Origin: Ostreococcus lucimarinus CCE9901
Lineage: Eukaryota; Chlorophyta; Mamiellophyceae; Mamiellales; Bathycoccaceae
Assembly (NCBI RefSeq): GCF_000092065.1
Contig: NC_009368.1
Span: forward strand, 1 to 64,000
Direction: 5' to 3'
Length of the DNA stretch: 64,000 nt
Below are positions 47,973-58,079 of this stretch, in pieces. The notes under the pieces were generated by a model. That model was not told the DNA's origin. It did not search any database and saw only the letters and a list, made by a program, of their open reading frames with translations. Each line of letters opens with the position of its first letter. Position 1 is the stretch's first letter. A program made the translations under genes and the position numbers.

Positions 47973-49440
47973 GCGCGGGCGGACGCGACGCGCGAGTCGA
48001 GATCGCGAACGACGCGAGGGAAGGACGAGGCGGCGAAGGAGTCGAAGCGAAAGCGCGCGGAACGAACGAAGAGGACGAAGATCGAGAAGCCGGGATCGCG
48101 AGCGACGGCGAGGACGGTCGAGATCGAGGTCGAATTCGAAGACGCGGCGACGCGGCGGACGAGCGAGAGCGTCGCGATGGGACGAGGACGGCGACGAGGA
48201 CGGGGACGGGGAGACGAGGGTGGATTTTGACGACGCGCGAAGGGACGCGGGGAGAGGTGATGAGAAATCGACGCAGTTGAAGACGCAGATCGAGATGATG
48301 CGAGCGCTGAGCTCGACGACGAAGGATGGGGTGAAGCGAGCGATCGAAGAGGCGCGAGAAAAGGCGGCGACGTTGATGGGAGAGGCGGCGCCGGCGCGCG
48401 TCGCGGCGGCGAAGGGTGACGCGAGCGGTGAAAGTGCGAGTGGTGGTGGGGATGCGCGCGCGCCCGTTCGGACGATGGCCGTTAATGTCGCGAAGGCGGC
48501 GCCGAAAAGCGCGCGCGACGACGAAGACGCGGGCGTCGTCGGAGATGGCGCGAATAGTAAAAAGGCGACGTATTGCGTGGAGCACTACGACATGGACGTC
48601 AAGTACGAAGGTTTAATCATCGGTCCGGGAGGCGCTACGATTCGTAAGCTGCAGCAGGACATCGGGACGTCCATCGAGGTCGTACGTGGCGAAGGGAAAT
48701 TACAAATTAAAGGATCCAGAGAGAAAATTGAGTACGCGCGGAAGATGCTCGATGAATTCTTCGAGCAAAAAGGATCGAAGACTGTCAAGGTGAAGTGCAA
48801 GGCACGATCGGGTCTGATCATAGGTAACGCTGGACAAACGATCAAAGCCCTTAAGGAGCAAACTGGCTGTCGTATAGAAGTCATGCGAGACGTCGAAGAG
48901 TGCGTCATCACGGGCCCGGGCGATCGCGTCAAAGTGGCGCAAGCCATCGTGGAGAAAATGATTGCGGATTCCTGGGAAGAAGGTGCCGATGGCGATATTA
49001 CCATCGTCGAGGAAGTGATTCCGTGCGCGTACAAGGCTGGCGCTATCATCGGTCCAAGCGGTGGGACGATTCGGCACATTCGCGAAACGACTGGAGTGGC
49101 GATTGACATCGAGCGCGGCGCGGACGGTTGCAAAGCGAGCGATCAGTGCCGCATAATCGGCACGCCGGCGCAAGTTAAAAAAGCTGTCGAAATTGTTCAT
49201 CAACTCTTGAAGGAGATGAACCAAGCGCAGTTGCAAGCCGCTCCAGTGGTACCGCCAATGTATGCGTACGGATACGGAACGATGCCCAACGCATACGCCG
49301 CCGTTCCGGGAATCCCAGTCAATTCATCGCAGATGCAGCAGATAGATCCGCAGACTGCCGCGTATTACGCGCAATGGCAGGCGTACTATGCGGCTCAGCA
49401 AAATACTGTGATGCCTCCGCACCCACCAGCCGATGGGTGA
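47656..49440 (+). CDS. RS-rich triple-KH RNA-binding protein
   Basis: A protein of 594 residues. The N-terminal 190 residues are an Arg/Ser/Asp low-complexity region with RSRSRSRSRS and a D11 run, like SR splicing regulators. Three KH domains follow, each with its GxxG loop: GLIIGPGGATI near 318, GLIIGNAGQTI near 388, and GAIIGPSGGTI near 463. The C-terminus is Tyr/Gln/Ala-rich (YAQWQAYYAAQQ), resembling FUBP/KSRP and PCBP-type regulators. It probably binds single-stranded pyrimidine or AU-rich RNA in splicing or stability control. The low-complexity part is encoded by long GAC/CGA-type repeats (47935-47975), which makes its exact length prone to assembly error. Confidence 0.86.
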
Positions 49441-49639
49441 CGGCTTGATGAGACTGAATGCGACTAGTTGCATGAGACTCGATCGATGGCTCAACGACTT
49501 AGTGGAAAGCGACGCGATTTGATTTGGAATTGAACTTAAGATCTGCTTACACGTTTGACTCTTTTCAATTTTTCGATTTTTTTGGTTCATCTCTGTTAAC
49601 TGCGCAAGTATAACTTACGGCGGGGGTATTATTTATTGC

Positions 49640-52600
49640 TCAGGCTGGCGTCGGTACGGCCGAAATCCAGCGCGCGTTGGCGAGCTCTGCGAGGTGGTTG
49701 TGAAACGACGTGTCCGCGTAGAGCGGGAAAGAAGGCGACGTCAAGCTCGTGTACTTGAGATCGCCGTCGACGTAGAACTCAATCGCGCCCGCGTCGTTCA
49801 CGATCACTTGGAAAGTCTCACCCGCGACGAAGACGCCGGCATCGAACTTGTTCACGCCCTTCTCTTGGAATCGGACCTGATTGCCGTTGCAGAACACGGC
49901 GTAGTCGATGGTCGTTTGGCTGTGGCCCGAGGGCGTGCTCGACAAGCCAAACTGCAAGTGCCTGTTGTCGGTGCGCATGCAGTCGCCGGAAATGCCGCGA
50001 ATCTCGTCGCCGACTTTCGTGATGGCGCGCGCGCTGTACGCGCCTCTTGCCCAGTTGTTCCCGCCTTGAGTACGTTTGAGGTAGCCCTGTTTGCCGTCCG
50101 TCGTCATGCCCTGCGAAAGTCCGACCCACTCGATGAGATCCAAGTCGTTCGCACCCTCGTGGACAGTCTGTATCCAGGAGACTCGAGAGAAAGACGCGCC
50201 TGCAGTGTTGAAGCGCGCGGTGGCGTAGAGCGGGAAGGCAGGCGCCTCATCAGACGTCGCAAACGCCGCGCCATCCTTGTAGTACGTGACGACGCCCGAG
50301 TCGAGCACGACCACTTGGAACGTCTCACCGACGAAGTAATCGCCAAAGTCGCCGTCGCGCACGACGCCGTGTTCGGAGATGCGGATCACGCCGTTGTCGC
50401 ACACAATGCCGAAGTCGACCACCTCGTCGACGGAGTTCGTCGAGCCAGAGTTCAAGCCAATCATCATGGACTTGTCCGTTTGGTCGCAATCCGCGGAGAC
50501 GCCACGCACTTCGTCGCCGATCTTCGTGATGGCACGTTTGCTCGTGGCGCCGACGTTCCAGCCACTGCCTGCCATTGTGCGCGTCACTTGGCCCGCGGAA
50601 GACTCGACGCCTTCCGCGTCTTCAAACTCCATGGCCGCCAAGTCGTTCGCGCCCTTGACAACCTTGTGAACCCAGCGCGCGTTGGCCAGCTCTGCGAGGT
50701 GGTTGTGAAACGACGTGTCCGCGTAGAGCGGGAAAGAAGGCGACGTCAAGCTCGTGTACTTGAGATCGCCGTCGACGTAGAACTCAATCGCGCCCGCGTC
50801 GTTCACGATCACTTGGAAAGTCTCACCCGCGACGAAGACGCCGGCATCGAACTTGTTCACGCCCTTCTCTTGGAATCGGACCTGATTGCCGTTGCAGAAC
50901 ACGGCGTAGTCGATGGTCGTTTGGCTGTGGCCCGAGGGCGTGCTCGACAAGCCAAACTGCAAGTGCCTGTTGTCGGTGCGCATGCAGTCGCCGGAAATGC
51001 CGCGAATCTCGTCGCCGACTTTCGTGATGGCGCGCGCGCTGTACGCGCCTCTTGCCCAGTTGTTCCCGCCTTGAGTACGTTTGAGGTAGCCCTGTTTGCC
51101 GTCCGTCGTCATGCCCTGCGAAAGTCCGACCCACTCGATGAGATCCAAGTCGTTCGCACCCTCGTGGACAGTCTGTATCCAGGAGACTCGAGAGAAAGAC
51201 GCGCCTGCAGTGTTGAAGCGCGCGGTGGCGTAGAGCGGGAAGGCAGGCGCCTCATCAGACGTCGCAAACGCCGCGCCATCCTTGTAGTACGTGACGACGC
51301 CCGAGTCGAGCACGACCACTTGGAACGTCTCACCGACGAAGTAATCGCCAAAGTCGCCGTCGCGCACGACGCCGTGTTCGGAGATGCGGATCACGCCGTT
51401 GTCGCACACAATGCCGAAGTCGACCACCTCGTCGACGGAGTTCGTCGAGCCAGAGTTCAAGCCAATCATCATGGACTTGTCCGTTTGGTCGCAATCCGCG
51501 GAGACGCCACGCACTTCGTCGCCGATCTTCGTGATGGCACGTTTGCTCGTGGCGCCGACGTTCCAGCCACTGCCTGCCATTGTGCGCGTCACTTGGCCCG
51601 CGGAAGACTCGACGCCTTCCGCGTCTTCAAACTCCATGGCCGCCAAGTCGTTCGCGCCCTTGACAACCTTGTGAACCCAGCGCGCGTTGGCCAGCTCTGC
51701 GAGGTGGTTGTGAAACGACGTGTCCGCGTAGAGCGGGAAAGAAGGCGACGTCAAGCTCGTGTACTTGAGATCGCCGTCGACGTAGAACTCAATCGCGCCC
51801 GCGTCGTTCACGATCACTTGGAAAGTCTCACCCGCGACGAAGACGCCGGCATCGAACTTGTTCACGCCCTTCTCTTGGAATCGGACCTGATTGCCGTTGC
51901 AGAACACGGCGTAGTCGATGGTCGTTTGGCTGTGGCCCGAGGGCGTGCTCGACAAGCCAAACTGCAAGTGCCTGTTGTCGGTGCGCATGCAGTCGCCGGA
52001 AATGCCGCGAACCTCGTCGCCGACTTTCGTGATGGCGCGCGCGCTGTACGCACCTCTTGCCCAGTTGTTCCCGCCTTGAGTACGTTTGAGGTAGCCCTGT
52101 TTGCCGTCCGTCGTCATGCCCTGCGAAAGTCCGACCCACTCGATGAGATCGAGATCCCGTGAACCTTTATGAACAACTTTTATCCACTTCACATTTTCGA
52201 GGTGTCCTCCACCTTCATCAACGTATCCATCGGCAAACAATGGGAAGATCGGTTCTCTGCTACTATTGTAGACAGAATGTCCTTCTTTATAATAGTGAAC
52301 GATACCCTCGTCATTAAATGCGACCTGGAACGTTTCTCCCGCGAGGTATGTTCCGATCGTGGCCATAAGCTCACCGTCTTCGTAAACTTCCATTGTTCCG
52401 GCATTGCAACCAACGGCATACTCAATAGCATCGCCATCCGAGGGTGTGTAATGAGCGCTGCTCAAACCGAATATCATTTTCGTTGTTGTGTCACTGCAAT
52501 CCGCAGAAATACCGCGAACTTCGTCATAAATTTTAGTTACGGCGCGTTTACTTGTCGAGCGCACAATGTCCATTTTTTCAGGTGTAACCGGCAAGTACAC

Positions 52601-55600
52601 GTCGCCGTGTGACACTTCACATCGCTGGACTGTTTCAAAGTCCATCATGTTTAGCCAATGCATGTGGCTTAGCTTCGCACCTTCGGTGAAGATTCGAGCC
52701 TGGGAGTAAAGAGGGAATTCAACACTTTTAGTGCTGACATGAAGAACATTACCATTTTGCAGATACTCGATGACACCATGCTCGTTGATGACGATAGAAA
52801 ATGTCTCTCCAGGGCTGTACGCCGAAGGAGGCTCGACAATGCGCTCGTGCCTTTGGAAGGCTGACGCATTGTGTTGGTCATTTATGTATTCGGGTGAATC
52901 ACTATCCAATGAATCAAGTGCCAAGTCTGGCGAAGTACCAAGATGTGTTGAAGGCGGTGGACCTTGAGCATCGTTCTCCGGGGTCGGGACTTGAAGTTGG
53001 CCTTCAATCCCATGTGGTGTATTCGGCTCGGGACGTCGATGTGGCTCGATTGTTTTGATGACAACTCCATCTTCAAGGAGACGCAACGTTCCGGCATCAC
53101 AGTATATCGCAAAGGACAGGTTCGTCTGCGCCGGAGCAGTAGCGGTTTCATTCGCAGCGGTTTCATTCAACTGAGCATCTTGATCACCTTGCACCATGAG
53201 TCCAAACATCATCTGTGACTTGTTGTCGGAACAATCGGCAGACACGCCTTTTTTGGTGTCATTCCAACCGCGAATTGATGAACGACTCGTTGCGAAAGCA
53301 AGTAATGAAGCTTCTTCGATGCGTTTTGCCGCCTCTTCACTCAACACGTGAGCGAGAGATCCAGGTGTAAGAGTCGCATTCTCAGGTAGAAGGAACTCAA
53401 CAGGCTCAAGGTCATCGGCACCTTCAATGATTCGGTAAACCCAGCGCGCGTTGGCCAGCTCTGCGAGGTGGTTGTGAAACGACGTGTCGGCGTAGAGCGG
53501 GAAAGAAGGCGACGTCAAGCTCGTGTACTTGAGATCGCCGTCGACGTAGAACTCAATCGCGCCCGCGTCGTTCACGATCACTTGGAAAGTCTCACCCGCG
53601 ACGAAGACGCCGGCATCGAACTTGTTCACGCCCTTCTCTTGGAATCGGACCTGATTGCCGTTGCAGAACACGGCGTAGTCGATGGTCGTTTGGCTGTGGC
53701 CCGAGGGCGTGCTCGACAAGCCAAACTGCAAGTGCCTGTTGTCGGTGCGCATGCAGTCGCCGGAAATGCCGCGAATCTCGTCGCCGACTTTCGTGATGGC
53801 GCGCGCGCTGTACGCGCCTCTTGCCCAGTTGTTCCCGCCTTGAGTACGTTTGAGGTAGCCCTGTTTGCCGTCCGTCGTCATGCCCTGCGAAAGTCCGACC
53901 CACTCGATGAGATCCAAGTCGTTCGCACCCTCGTGGACAGTCTGTATCCAGGAGACTCGAGAGAAAGACGCGCCTGCAGTGTTGAAGCGCGCGGTGGCGT
54001 AGAGCGGGAAGGCAGGCGCCTCATCAGACGTCGCAAACGCCGCGCCATCCTTGTAGTACGTGACGACGCCCGAGTCGAGCACGACCACTTGGAACGTCTC
54101 ACCGACGAAGTAATCGCCAAAGTCGCCGTCGCGCACGACGCCGTGTTCGGAGATGCGGATCACGCCGTTGTCGCACACAATGCCGAAGTCGACCACCTCG
54201 TCGACGGAGTTCGTCGAGCCAGAGTTCAAGCCAATCATCATGGACTTGTCCGTTTGGTCGCAATCCGCGGAGACGCCACGCACTTCGTCGCCGATCTTCG
54301 TGATGGCACGTTTGCTCGTGGCGCCGACGTTCCAGCCACTGCCTGCCATTGTGCGCGTCACTTGGCCCGCGGAAGACTCGACGCCTTCCGCGTCTTCAAA
54401 CTCCATGGCCGCCAAGTCGTTCGCGCCCTTGACAACCTTGTGAACCCAGCGCGCGTTGGCCAGCTCTGCGAGGTGGTTGTGAAACGACGTGTCCGCGTAG
54501 AGCGGGAAAGAAGGCGACGTCAAGCTCGTGTACTTGAGATCGCCGTCGACGTAGAACTCAATCGCGCCCGCGTCGTTCACGATCACTTGGAAAGTCTCAC
54601 CCGCGACGAAGACGCCGGCATCGAACTTGTTCACGCCCTTCTCTTGGAATCGGACCTGATTGCCGTTGCAGAACACGGCGTAGTCGATGGTCGTTTGGCT
54701 GTGGCCCGAGGGCGTGCTCGACAAGCCAAACTGCAAGTGCCTGTTGTCGGTGCGCATGCAGTCGCCGGAAATGCCGCGAATCTCGTCGCCGACTTTCGTG
54801 ATGGCGCGCGCGCTGTACGCGCCTCTTGCCCAGTTGTTCCCGCCTTGAGTACGTTTGAGGTAGCCCTGTTTGCCGTCCGTCGTCATGCCCTGCGAAAGTC
54901 CGACCCACTCGATGAGATCCAAGTCGTTCGCACCCTCGTGGACAGTCTGTATCCAGGAGACTCGAGAGAAAGACGCGCCTGCAGTGTTGAAGCGCGCGGT
55001 GGCGTAGAGCGGGAAGGCAGGCGCCTCATCAGACGTCGCAAACGCCGCGCCATCCTTGTAGTACGTGACGACGCCCGAGTCGAGCACGACCACTTGGAAC
55101 GTCTCACCGACGAAGTAATCGCCAAAGTCGCCGTCGCGCACGACGCCGTGTTCGGAGATGCGGATCACGCCGTTGTCGCACACAATGCCGAAGTCGACCA
55201 CCTCGTCGACGGAGTTCGTCGAGCCAGAGTTCAAGCCAATCATCATGGACTTGTCCGTTTGGTCGCAATCCGCGGAGACGCCACGCACTTCGTCGCCGAT
55301 CTTCGTGATGGCACGTTTGCTCGTGGCGCCGACGTTCCAGCCACTGCCTGCCATTGTGCGCGTCACTTGGCCCGCGGAAGACTCGACGCCTTCCGCGTCT
55401 TCAAACTCCATGGCCGCCAAGTCGTTCGCGCCCTTGACAACCTTGTGAACCCAGCGCGCGTTGGCGAGCTCTGCGAGGTGGTTGTGAAACGACGTGTCCG
55501 CGTAGAGCGGGAAAGAAGGCGACGTCAAGCTCGTGTACTTGAGATCGCCGTCGACGTAGAACTCAATCGCGCCCGCGTCGTTCACGATCACTTGGAAAGT

Positions 55601-56137
55601 CTCACCTGCGACGAAGACGCCGGCATCGAACTTGTTCACGCCCTTCTCTTGGAATCGGACCTGATTGCCGTTGCAGAACACGGCGTAGTCGATGGTCGTT
55701 TGGCTGTGGCCCAAGGGCGTGCTCGACAAGCCAAACTGCAAGTGCCTGTTGTCGGTGCGCATGCAGTCGCCGGAAATGCCGCGAATCTCGTCGCCAACTT
55801 TCGTGATGGCGCGCGCGCTGTACGCGCCTCTTGCCCAGTTGTTCCCGCCTTGAGTACGTTTGAGGTAGCCCTGTTTGCCGTCCGTCGTCATGCCCTGCGA
55901 AAGTCCGACCCACTCGATGAGATCCAAGTCGTTCGCGCTTTCCACGGTCCCTTGTCTCGCCACCGTGCGCACGATCGTCGGTCTCTCTCCTAACCCGACG
56001 CCCAGCGCGCTCAGCGCCAGCCCCGCGCACGCCGCCCGCGCGCCCCATCGCCAGATTCCACCGGAAACCTCCTCGCGACGCCTCTCCGACCGCAACAACG
56101 GCGTCGCCTCATCCCTCGACGTCCACCTCGCCGCCAT
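49640..56137 (-). CDS. Giant type II membrane protein of lectin-like repeat modules (12 modules)
   Basis: 2,165 residues from ATG 56137. The cytosolic tail carries an acidic dileucine-like motif (EATPLL) and one transmembrane helix lies at about 28-50. The rest is extracellular or luminal: six near-identical A modules (about 168 residues), four near-identical B modules (167) and two divergent central ones (C, D), ordered ABABA-CD-ABABA. Each module shares a core: SARAITKVGDEIRGISGDC, then DYAVFCNG or an equivalent, VAGETFQVIVNDAGAIEFYVDG, and FPLYADTSF. The fold looks concanavalin/SPRY-like, and similar modules occur in bacterial surface proteins (GETFQV...YKNG...YPLYVDTS), so glycan or surface binding is a reasonable guess. 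The C-terminus ends ISAVPTPA. No catalytic motif is seen. Confidence 0.85.
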   Translation of the reverse strand: MAARWTSRDEATPLLRSERRREEVSGGIWRWGARAACAGLALSALGVGLGERPTIVRTVARQGTVESANDLDLIEWVGLSQGMTTDGKQGYLKRTQGGNNWARGAYSARAITKVGDEIRGISGDCMRTDNRHLQFGLSSTPLGHSQTTIDYAVFCNGNQVRFQEKGVNKFDAGVFVAGETFQVIVNDAGAIEFYVDGDLKYTSLTSPSFPLYADTSFHNHLAELANARWVHKVVKGANDLAAMEFEDAEGVESSAGQVTRTMAGSGWNVGATSKRAITKIGDEVRGVSADCDQTDKSMMIGLNSGSTNSVDEVVDFGIVCDNGVIRISEHGVVRDGDFGDYFVGETFQVVVLDSGVVTYYKDGAAFATSDEAPAFPLYATARFNTAGASFSRVSWIQTVHEGANDLDLIEWVGLSQGMTTDGKQGYLKRTQGGNNWARGAYSARAITKVGDEIRGISGDCMRTDNRHLQFGLSSTPSGHSQTTIDYAVFCNGNQVRFQEKGVNKFDAGVFVAGETFQVIVNDAGAIEFYVDGDLKYTSLTSPSFPLYADTSFHNHLAELANARWVHKVVKGANDLAAMEFEDAEGVESSAGQVTRTMAGSGWNVGATSKRAITKIGDEVRGVSADCDQTDKSMMIGLNSGSTNSVDEVVDFGIVCDNGVIRISEHGVVRDGDFGDYFVGETFQVVVLDSGVVTYYKDGAAFATSDEAPAFPLYATARFNTAGASFSRVSWIQTVHEGANDLDLIEWVGLSQGMTTDGKQGYLKRTQGGNNWARGAYSARAITKVGDEIRGISGDCMRTDNRHLQFGLSSTPSGHSQTTIDYAVFCNGNQVRFQEKGVNKFDAGVFVAGETFQVIVNDAGAIEFYVDGDLKYTSLTSPSFPLYADTSFHNHLAELANARWVYRIIEGADDLEPVEFLLPENATLTPGSLAHVLSEEAAKRIEEASLLAFATSRSSIRGWNDTKKGVSADCSDNKSQMMFGLMVQGDQDAQLNETAANETATAPAQTNLSFAIYCDAGTLRLLEDGVVIKTIEPHRRPEPNTPHGIEGQLQVPTPENDAQGPPPSTHLGTSPDLALDSLDSDSPEYINDQHNASAFQRHERIVEPPSAYSPGETFSIVINEHGVIEYLQNGNVLHVSTKSVEFPLYSQARIFTEGAKLSHMHWLNMMDFETVQRCEVSHGDVYLPVTPEKMDIVRSTSKRAVTKIYDEVRGISADCSDTTTKMIFGLSSAHYTPSDGDAIEYAVGCNAGTMEVYEDGELMATIGTYLAGETFQVAFNDEGIVHYYKEGHSVYNSSREPIFPLFADGYVDEGGGHLENVKWIKVVHKGSRDLDLIEWVGLSQGMTTDGKQGYLKRTQGGNNWARGAYSARAITKVGDEVRGISGDCMRTDNRHLQFGLSSTPSGHSQTTIDYAVFCNGNQVRFQEKGVNKFDAGVFVAGETFQVIVNDAGAIEFYVDGDLKYTSLTSPSFPLYADTSFHNHLAELANARWVHKVVKGANDLAAMEFEDAEGVESSAGQVTRTMAGSGWNVGATSKRAITKIGDEVRGVSADCDQTDKSMMIGLNSGSTNSVDEVVDFGIVCDNGVIRISEHGVVRDGDFGDYFVGETFQVVVLDSGVVTYYKDGAAFATSDEAPAFPLYATARFNTAGASFSRVSWIQTVHEGANDLDLIEWVGLSQGMTTDGKQGYLKRTQGGNNWARGAYSARAITKVGDEIRGISGDCMRTDNRHLQFGLSSTPSGHSQTTIDYAVFCNGNQVRFQEKGVNKFDAGVFVAGETFQVIVNDAGAIEFYVDGDLKYTSLTSPSFPLYADTSFHNHLAELANARWVHKVVKGANDLAAMEFEDAEGVESSAGQVTRTMAGSGWNVGATSKRAITKIGDEVRGVSADCDQTDKSMMIGLNSGSTNSVDEVVDFGIVCDNGVIRISEHGVVRDGDFGDYFVGETFQVVVLDSGVVTYYKDGAAFATSDEAPAFPLYATARFNTAGASFSRVSWIQTVHEGANDLDLIEWVGLSQGMTTDGKQGYLKRTQGGNNWARGAYSARAITKVGDEIRGISGDCMRTDNRHLQFGLSSTPSGHSQTTIDYAVFCNGNQVRFQEKGVNKFDAGVFVAGETFQVIVNDAGAIEFYVDGDLKYTSLTSPSFPLYADTSFHNHLAELANARWISAVPTPA
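49649..52162 (-). repeat. Repeat block II (modules A4-B3-A5-B4-A6, 1,005-bp period)
   Basis: Two and a half head-to-tail copies of a 1,005-bp unit inside the giant gene: A at 51659-52162, 50654-51157 and 49649-50152, B at 51158-51658 and 50153-50653. Copies differ by only a few bases; for example, GEIRG in two A copies is GEVRG in A4. The 5' edge (A4 junction with D) is slightly diverged (GSRDLDLIEW for GANDLDLIEW). Confidence 0.93.
53423..55936 (-). repeat. Repeat block I (modules A1-B1-A2-B2-A3, 1,005-bp period)
   Basis: The same unit as block II, again two and a half copies: A at 55433-55936, 54428-54931 and 53423-53926, B at 54932-55432 and 53927-54427. It is almost identical in DNA to block II, with isolated substitutions such as CCCAAGGG for CCCGAGGG in A1 (55710), giving PLG for PSG. 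Between the blocks lie 1,260 bp (52163-53422) of diverged, visibly AT-richer modules C and D in the same frame. Confidence 0.93.
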
Positions 56138-56541
56138 CGTCGCGCCCGTCTCCCTCACGCGCGCGCGAAATCGATTCAACACCTCCTCACGGCACCGCAA
56201 ACGTCACGAGTCGACGCGCGTCGCCTCGTTCTTTCGCGCGCGCTCGCACCGCGTGGGTCCCGAGACCGGTCGCGCGAGTTATTTCTCCGCCCCGCTCACT
56301 CGCTCGTTCGACGCGCGCCTCGCCGTCGCGGCCGCGCGTCGCTGAATGCCGCGCGCGCCCGGTCCGCGCTGATTGTGCTGACTCGTCAAAGGTGTTACGC
56401 GAGTGGGTCGTCGCTTGAGTCATGAACCCTCGATGGTTACGCGAGTGGGTCGTCGCTTGAGTCATGAACCCTCGATGGTTGATTTGTTTCGCCTTTTCGG
56501 TCGTGGCACACGAACCGCACTTCGCGACGCCTCGACCGACG
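56138..56541. promoter_or_regulatory. Divergent promoter with a duplicated 42-bp element carrying TGAGTCA
   Basis: 404 bp between the giant repeat gene and glucosidase II beta. A 42-bp unit is duplicated exactly head to tail (56395-56436 and 56437-56478). Each copy has TGAGTCA (56416-56422 and 56458-56464), the GCN4/AP-1 type bZIP site, embedded in TTGAGTCATGAAC. The leftward part (56138-56390) is GC-rich leader. An ATG inside the second copy (56464) could start a longer version of the glucosidase beta protein. Confidence 0.6.
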
Positions 56542-58053
56542 ATGCGGCGTCGCGCGCGCGCGACGCTTCGCGCGGCGTGCGTCGCGTGCGTCCTGTCCGC
56601 GACCGTCGTCGCCGCGTCGACGATGCGCGCCGACGCGCGACGCGCGGCGCGGCGAGGCGTCGACCCGATGGCGATCGCATCGTACGACGTCGAGACGTTT
56701 CGCTGCGACGACGGCGCGACGACGCTCGCGATCGCGCGCGTGAACGATGATTATTGCGATTGCGCGGACGGGTCGGACGAACCGGGGACGAGCGCGTGCG
56801 CGGGTCGAGGGCTGGGGAGGGATTCGTTTTACTGTCGAAACCTCGGGGCGACGCCGCGCGCGGTGCCGAGTTCGCGAGTGGACGACGGCGTGTGCGATTG
56901 CTGCGACGGTAGCGACGAAGCGCACGGGAGAAAGGGGACGGTGTGTGAGAACACGTGCACTAGCGAGGCGCGGGCGAGGCGAGAGACGTTGATGGCGACG
57001 CTGGCGGAGCACACAAGAGGGGCGAAGGCACGCGGGAAGGCGGCGGGCAAGGCGAACGGAAAGCGAGAGGGCTGGATTAGGGAGCGCGCGGCGTTGGAGA
57101 GGGAGATGAGCGGGAAGAGGGAGCGTGTTGAGGCGTTGAGAGTCGAGGCGGAGGCGGCGGAAGAGGAAGAGCGGAAGATTCGCGAGGAGAAGGAGGCGGA
57201 GGAAGCCGAGGCGAAGGAGAAAATCGCGGCGGACGCGGTCAAAGCCGAGGATGCCGAGAACGACGCAGGCGCGGCGGAACGAGACGTGGAAAATTCTAAC
57301 GTCGACGAACCGGAAGCTCCAGCAGAGGAGACGGATGAGGAGCGCGGCAAACGCATCGCGAGTCAGTGGATCTCAAACGACGAGAAGAGCGCTGACGACT
57401 CTTCGGCGAGCGAAGAAGAAAAAGTCGCCGCCGAGGGCGCTGTTGAGAGCGACGACTTTATGAGACCCCCTCGCAAGGTTGGTTCGTTCTTTAAACGCTT
57501 GCGGGACGTCGTGCGTCGACCTCGCGACGCCGTACTCGCGTCGCAGGCAAAGTCAAAGCGAGACGCGTACGACGTCGAGCGGCGCGCGCTGGAGGCCAAC
57601 GACGATAAACTCAGAGAGCTGCGAGAAAACATCGATCGCGATTACGGCCCGGACGACGCTCTTATTTCGTTACAAGGTTTGTGTTTCGATCAGAAGATAG
57701 AAAAGTACGTGTACAAGGCGTGCCCGTTTGGTGAGGCCAAACAAGACAACACGCAACTTGGACGAAACTCTGAAGGCGTCCGAATCGACGCCGACGGTAA
57801 GACGATGACTCTGAAATTCGCAGACGGCGACGCGTGTTGGAACGGTCCGAAGCGCTCGCTCACGCTCACCCTCAAATGTGGCGACAAAGAGCGCTTAGCC
57901 GCGATCGAAGAACCGTCTCGATGCGAATACGTCGGCGTCTTCTACGCCCCCGCGGCGTGCGACGACGCCTCCGTCTTCGCCTTGGAGCGCGAGCTCAGCG
58001 ATCTCGACCGCATCCTCGCGGCGTCTTCCATCTCACCGCGCGACGAATTGTAA
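56542..58053 (+). CDS. Glucosidase II beta subunit (PRKCSH-like)
   Basis: A protein of 503 residues. A signal peptide lies at about 1-25 (RATLRAACVACVLSATVVAAS). Two LDL-receptor class A-like cysteine repeats follow (YCDCADGSDEPGTSAC...FYC and VCDCCDGSDE), then a long Lys/Glu coiled coil. The C-terminal cysteine-bearing MRH domain (ACPFGEAKQDN...CEYVGVFYAPAAC) binds mannose. The C-terminus is RDEL, an ER-retrieval variant of HDEL/KDEL. The subunit holds catalytic glucosidase II in the ER and positions it on glucosylated N-glycans. An ATG at 56464 gives 26 extra residues that would bury the signal peptide, so 56542 is preferred. Confidence 0.92.
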   Translation: MRRRARATLRAACVACVLSATVVAASTMRADARRAARRGVDPMAIASYDVETFRCDDGATTLAIARVNDDYCDCADGSDEPGTSACAGRGLGRDSFYCRNLGATPRAVPSSRVDDGVCDCCDGSDEAHGRKGTVCENTCTSEARARRETLMATLAEHTRGAKARGKAAGKANGKREGWIRERAALEREMSGKRERVEALRVEAEAAEEEERKIREEKEAEEAEAKEKIAADAVKAEDAENDAGAAERDVENSNVDEPEAPAEETDEERGKRIASQWISNDEKSADDSSASEEEKVAAEGAVESDDFMRPPRKVGSFFKRLRDVVRRPRDAVLASQAKSKRDAYDVERRALEANDDKLRELRENIDRDYGPDDALISLQGLCFDQKIEKYVYKACPFGEAKQDNTQLGRNSEGVRIDADGKTMTLKFADGDACWNGPKRSLTLTLKCGDKERLAAIEEPSRCEYVGVFYAPAACDDASVFALERELSDLDRILAASSISPRDEL

Positions 58054-58079
58054 TCCACGCGTTCGTCGTCCCCGCTCGA

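Noticed and set aside
49694-55993. Very long open frames (822 and 841 codons) on the plus strand across the giant repeat gene
   Set aside because: They are antisense shadows. The minus-strand protein has normal composition and domain pattern, while the plus-strand product is Arg/Val-rich and breaks at the diverged modules C and D.
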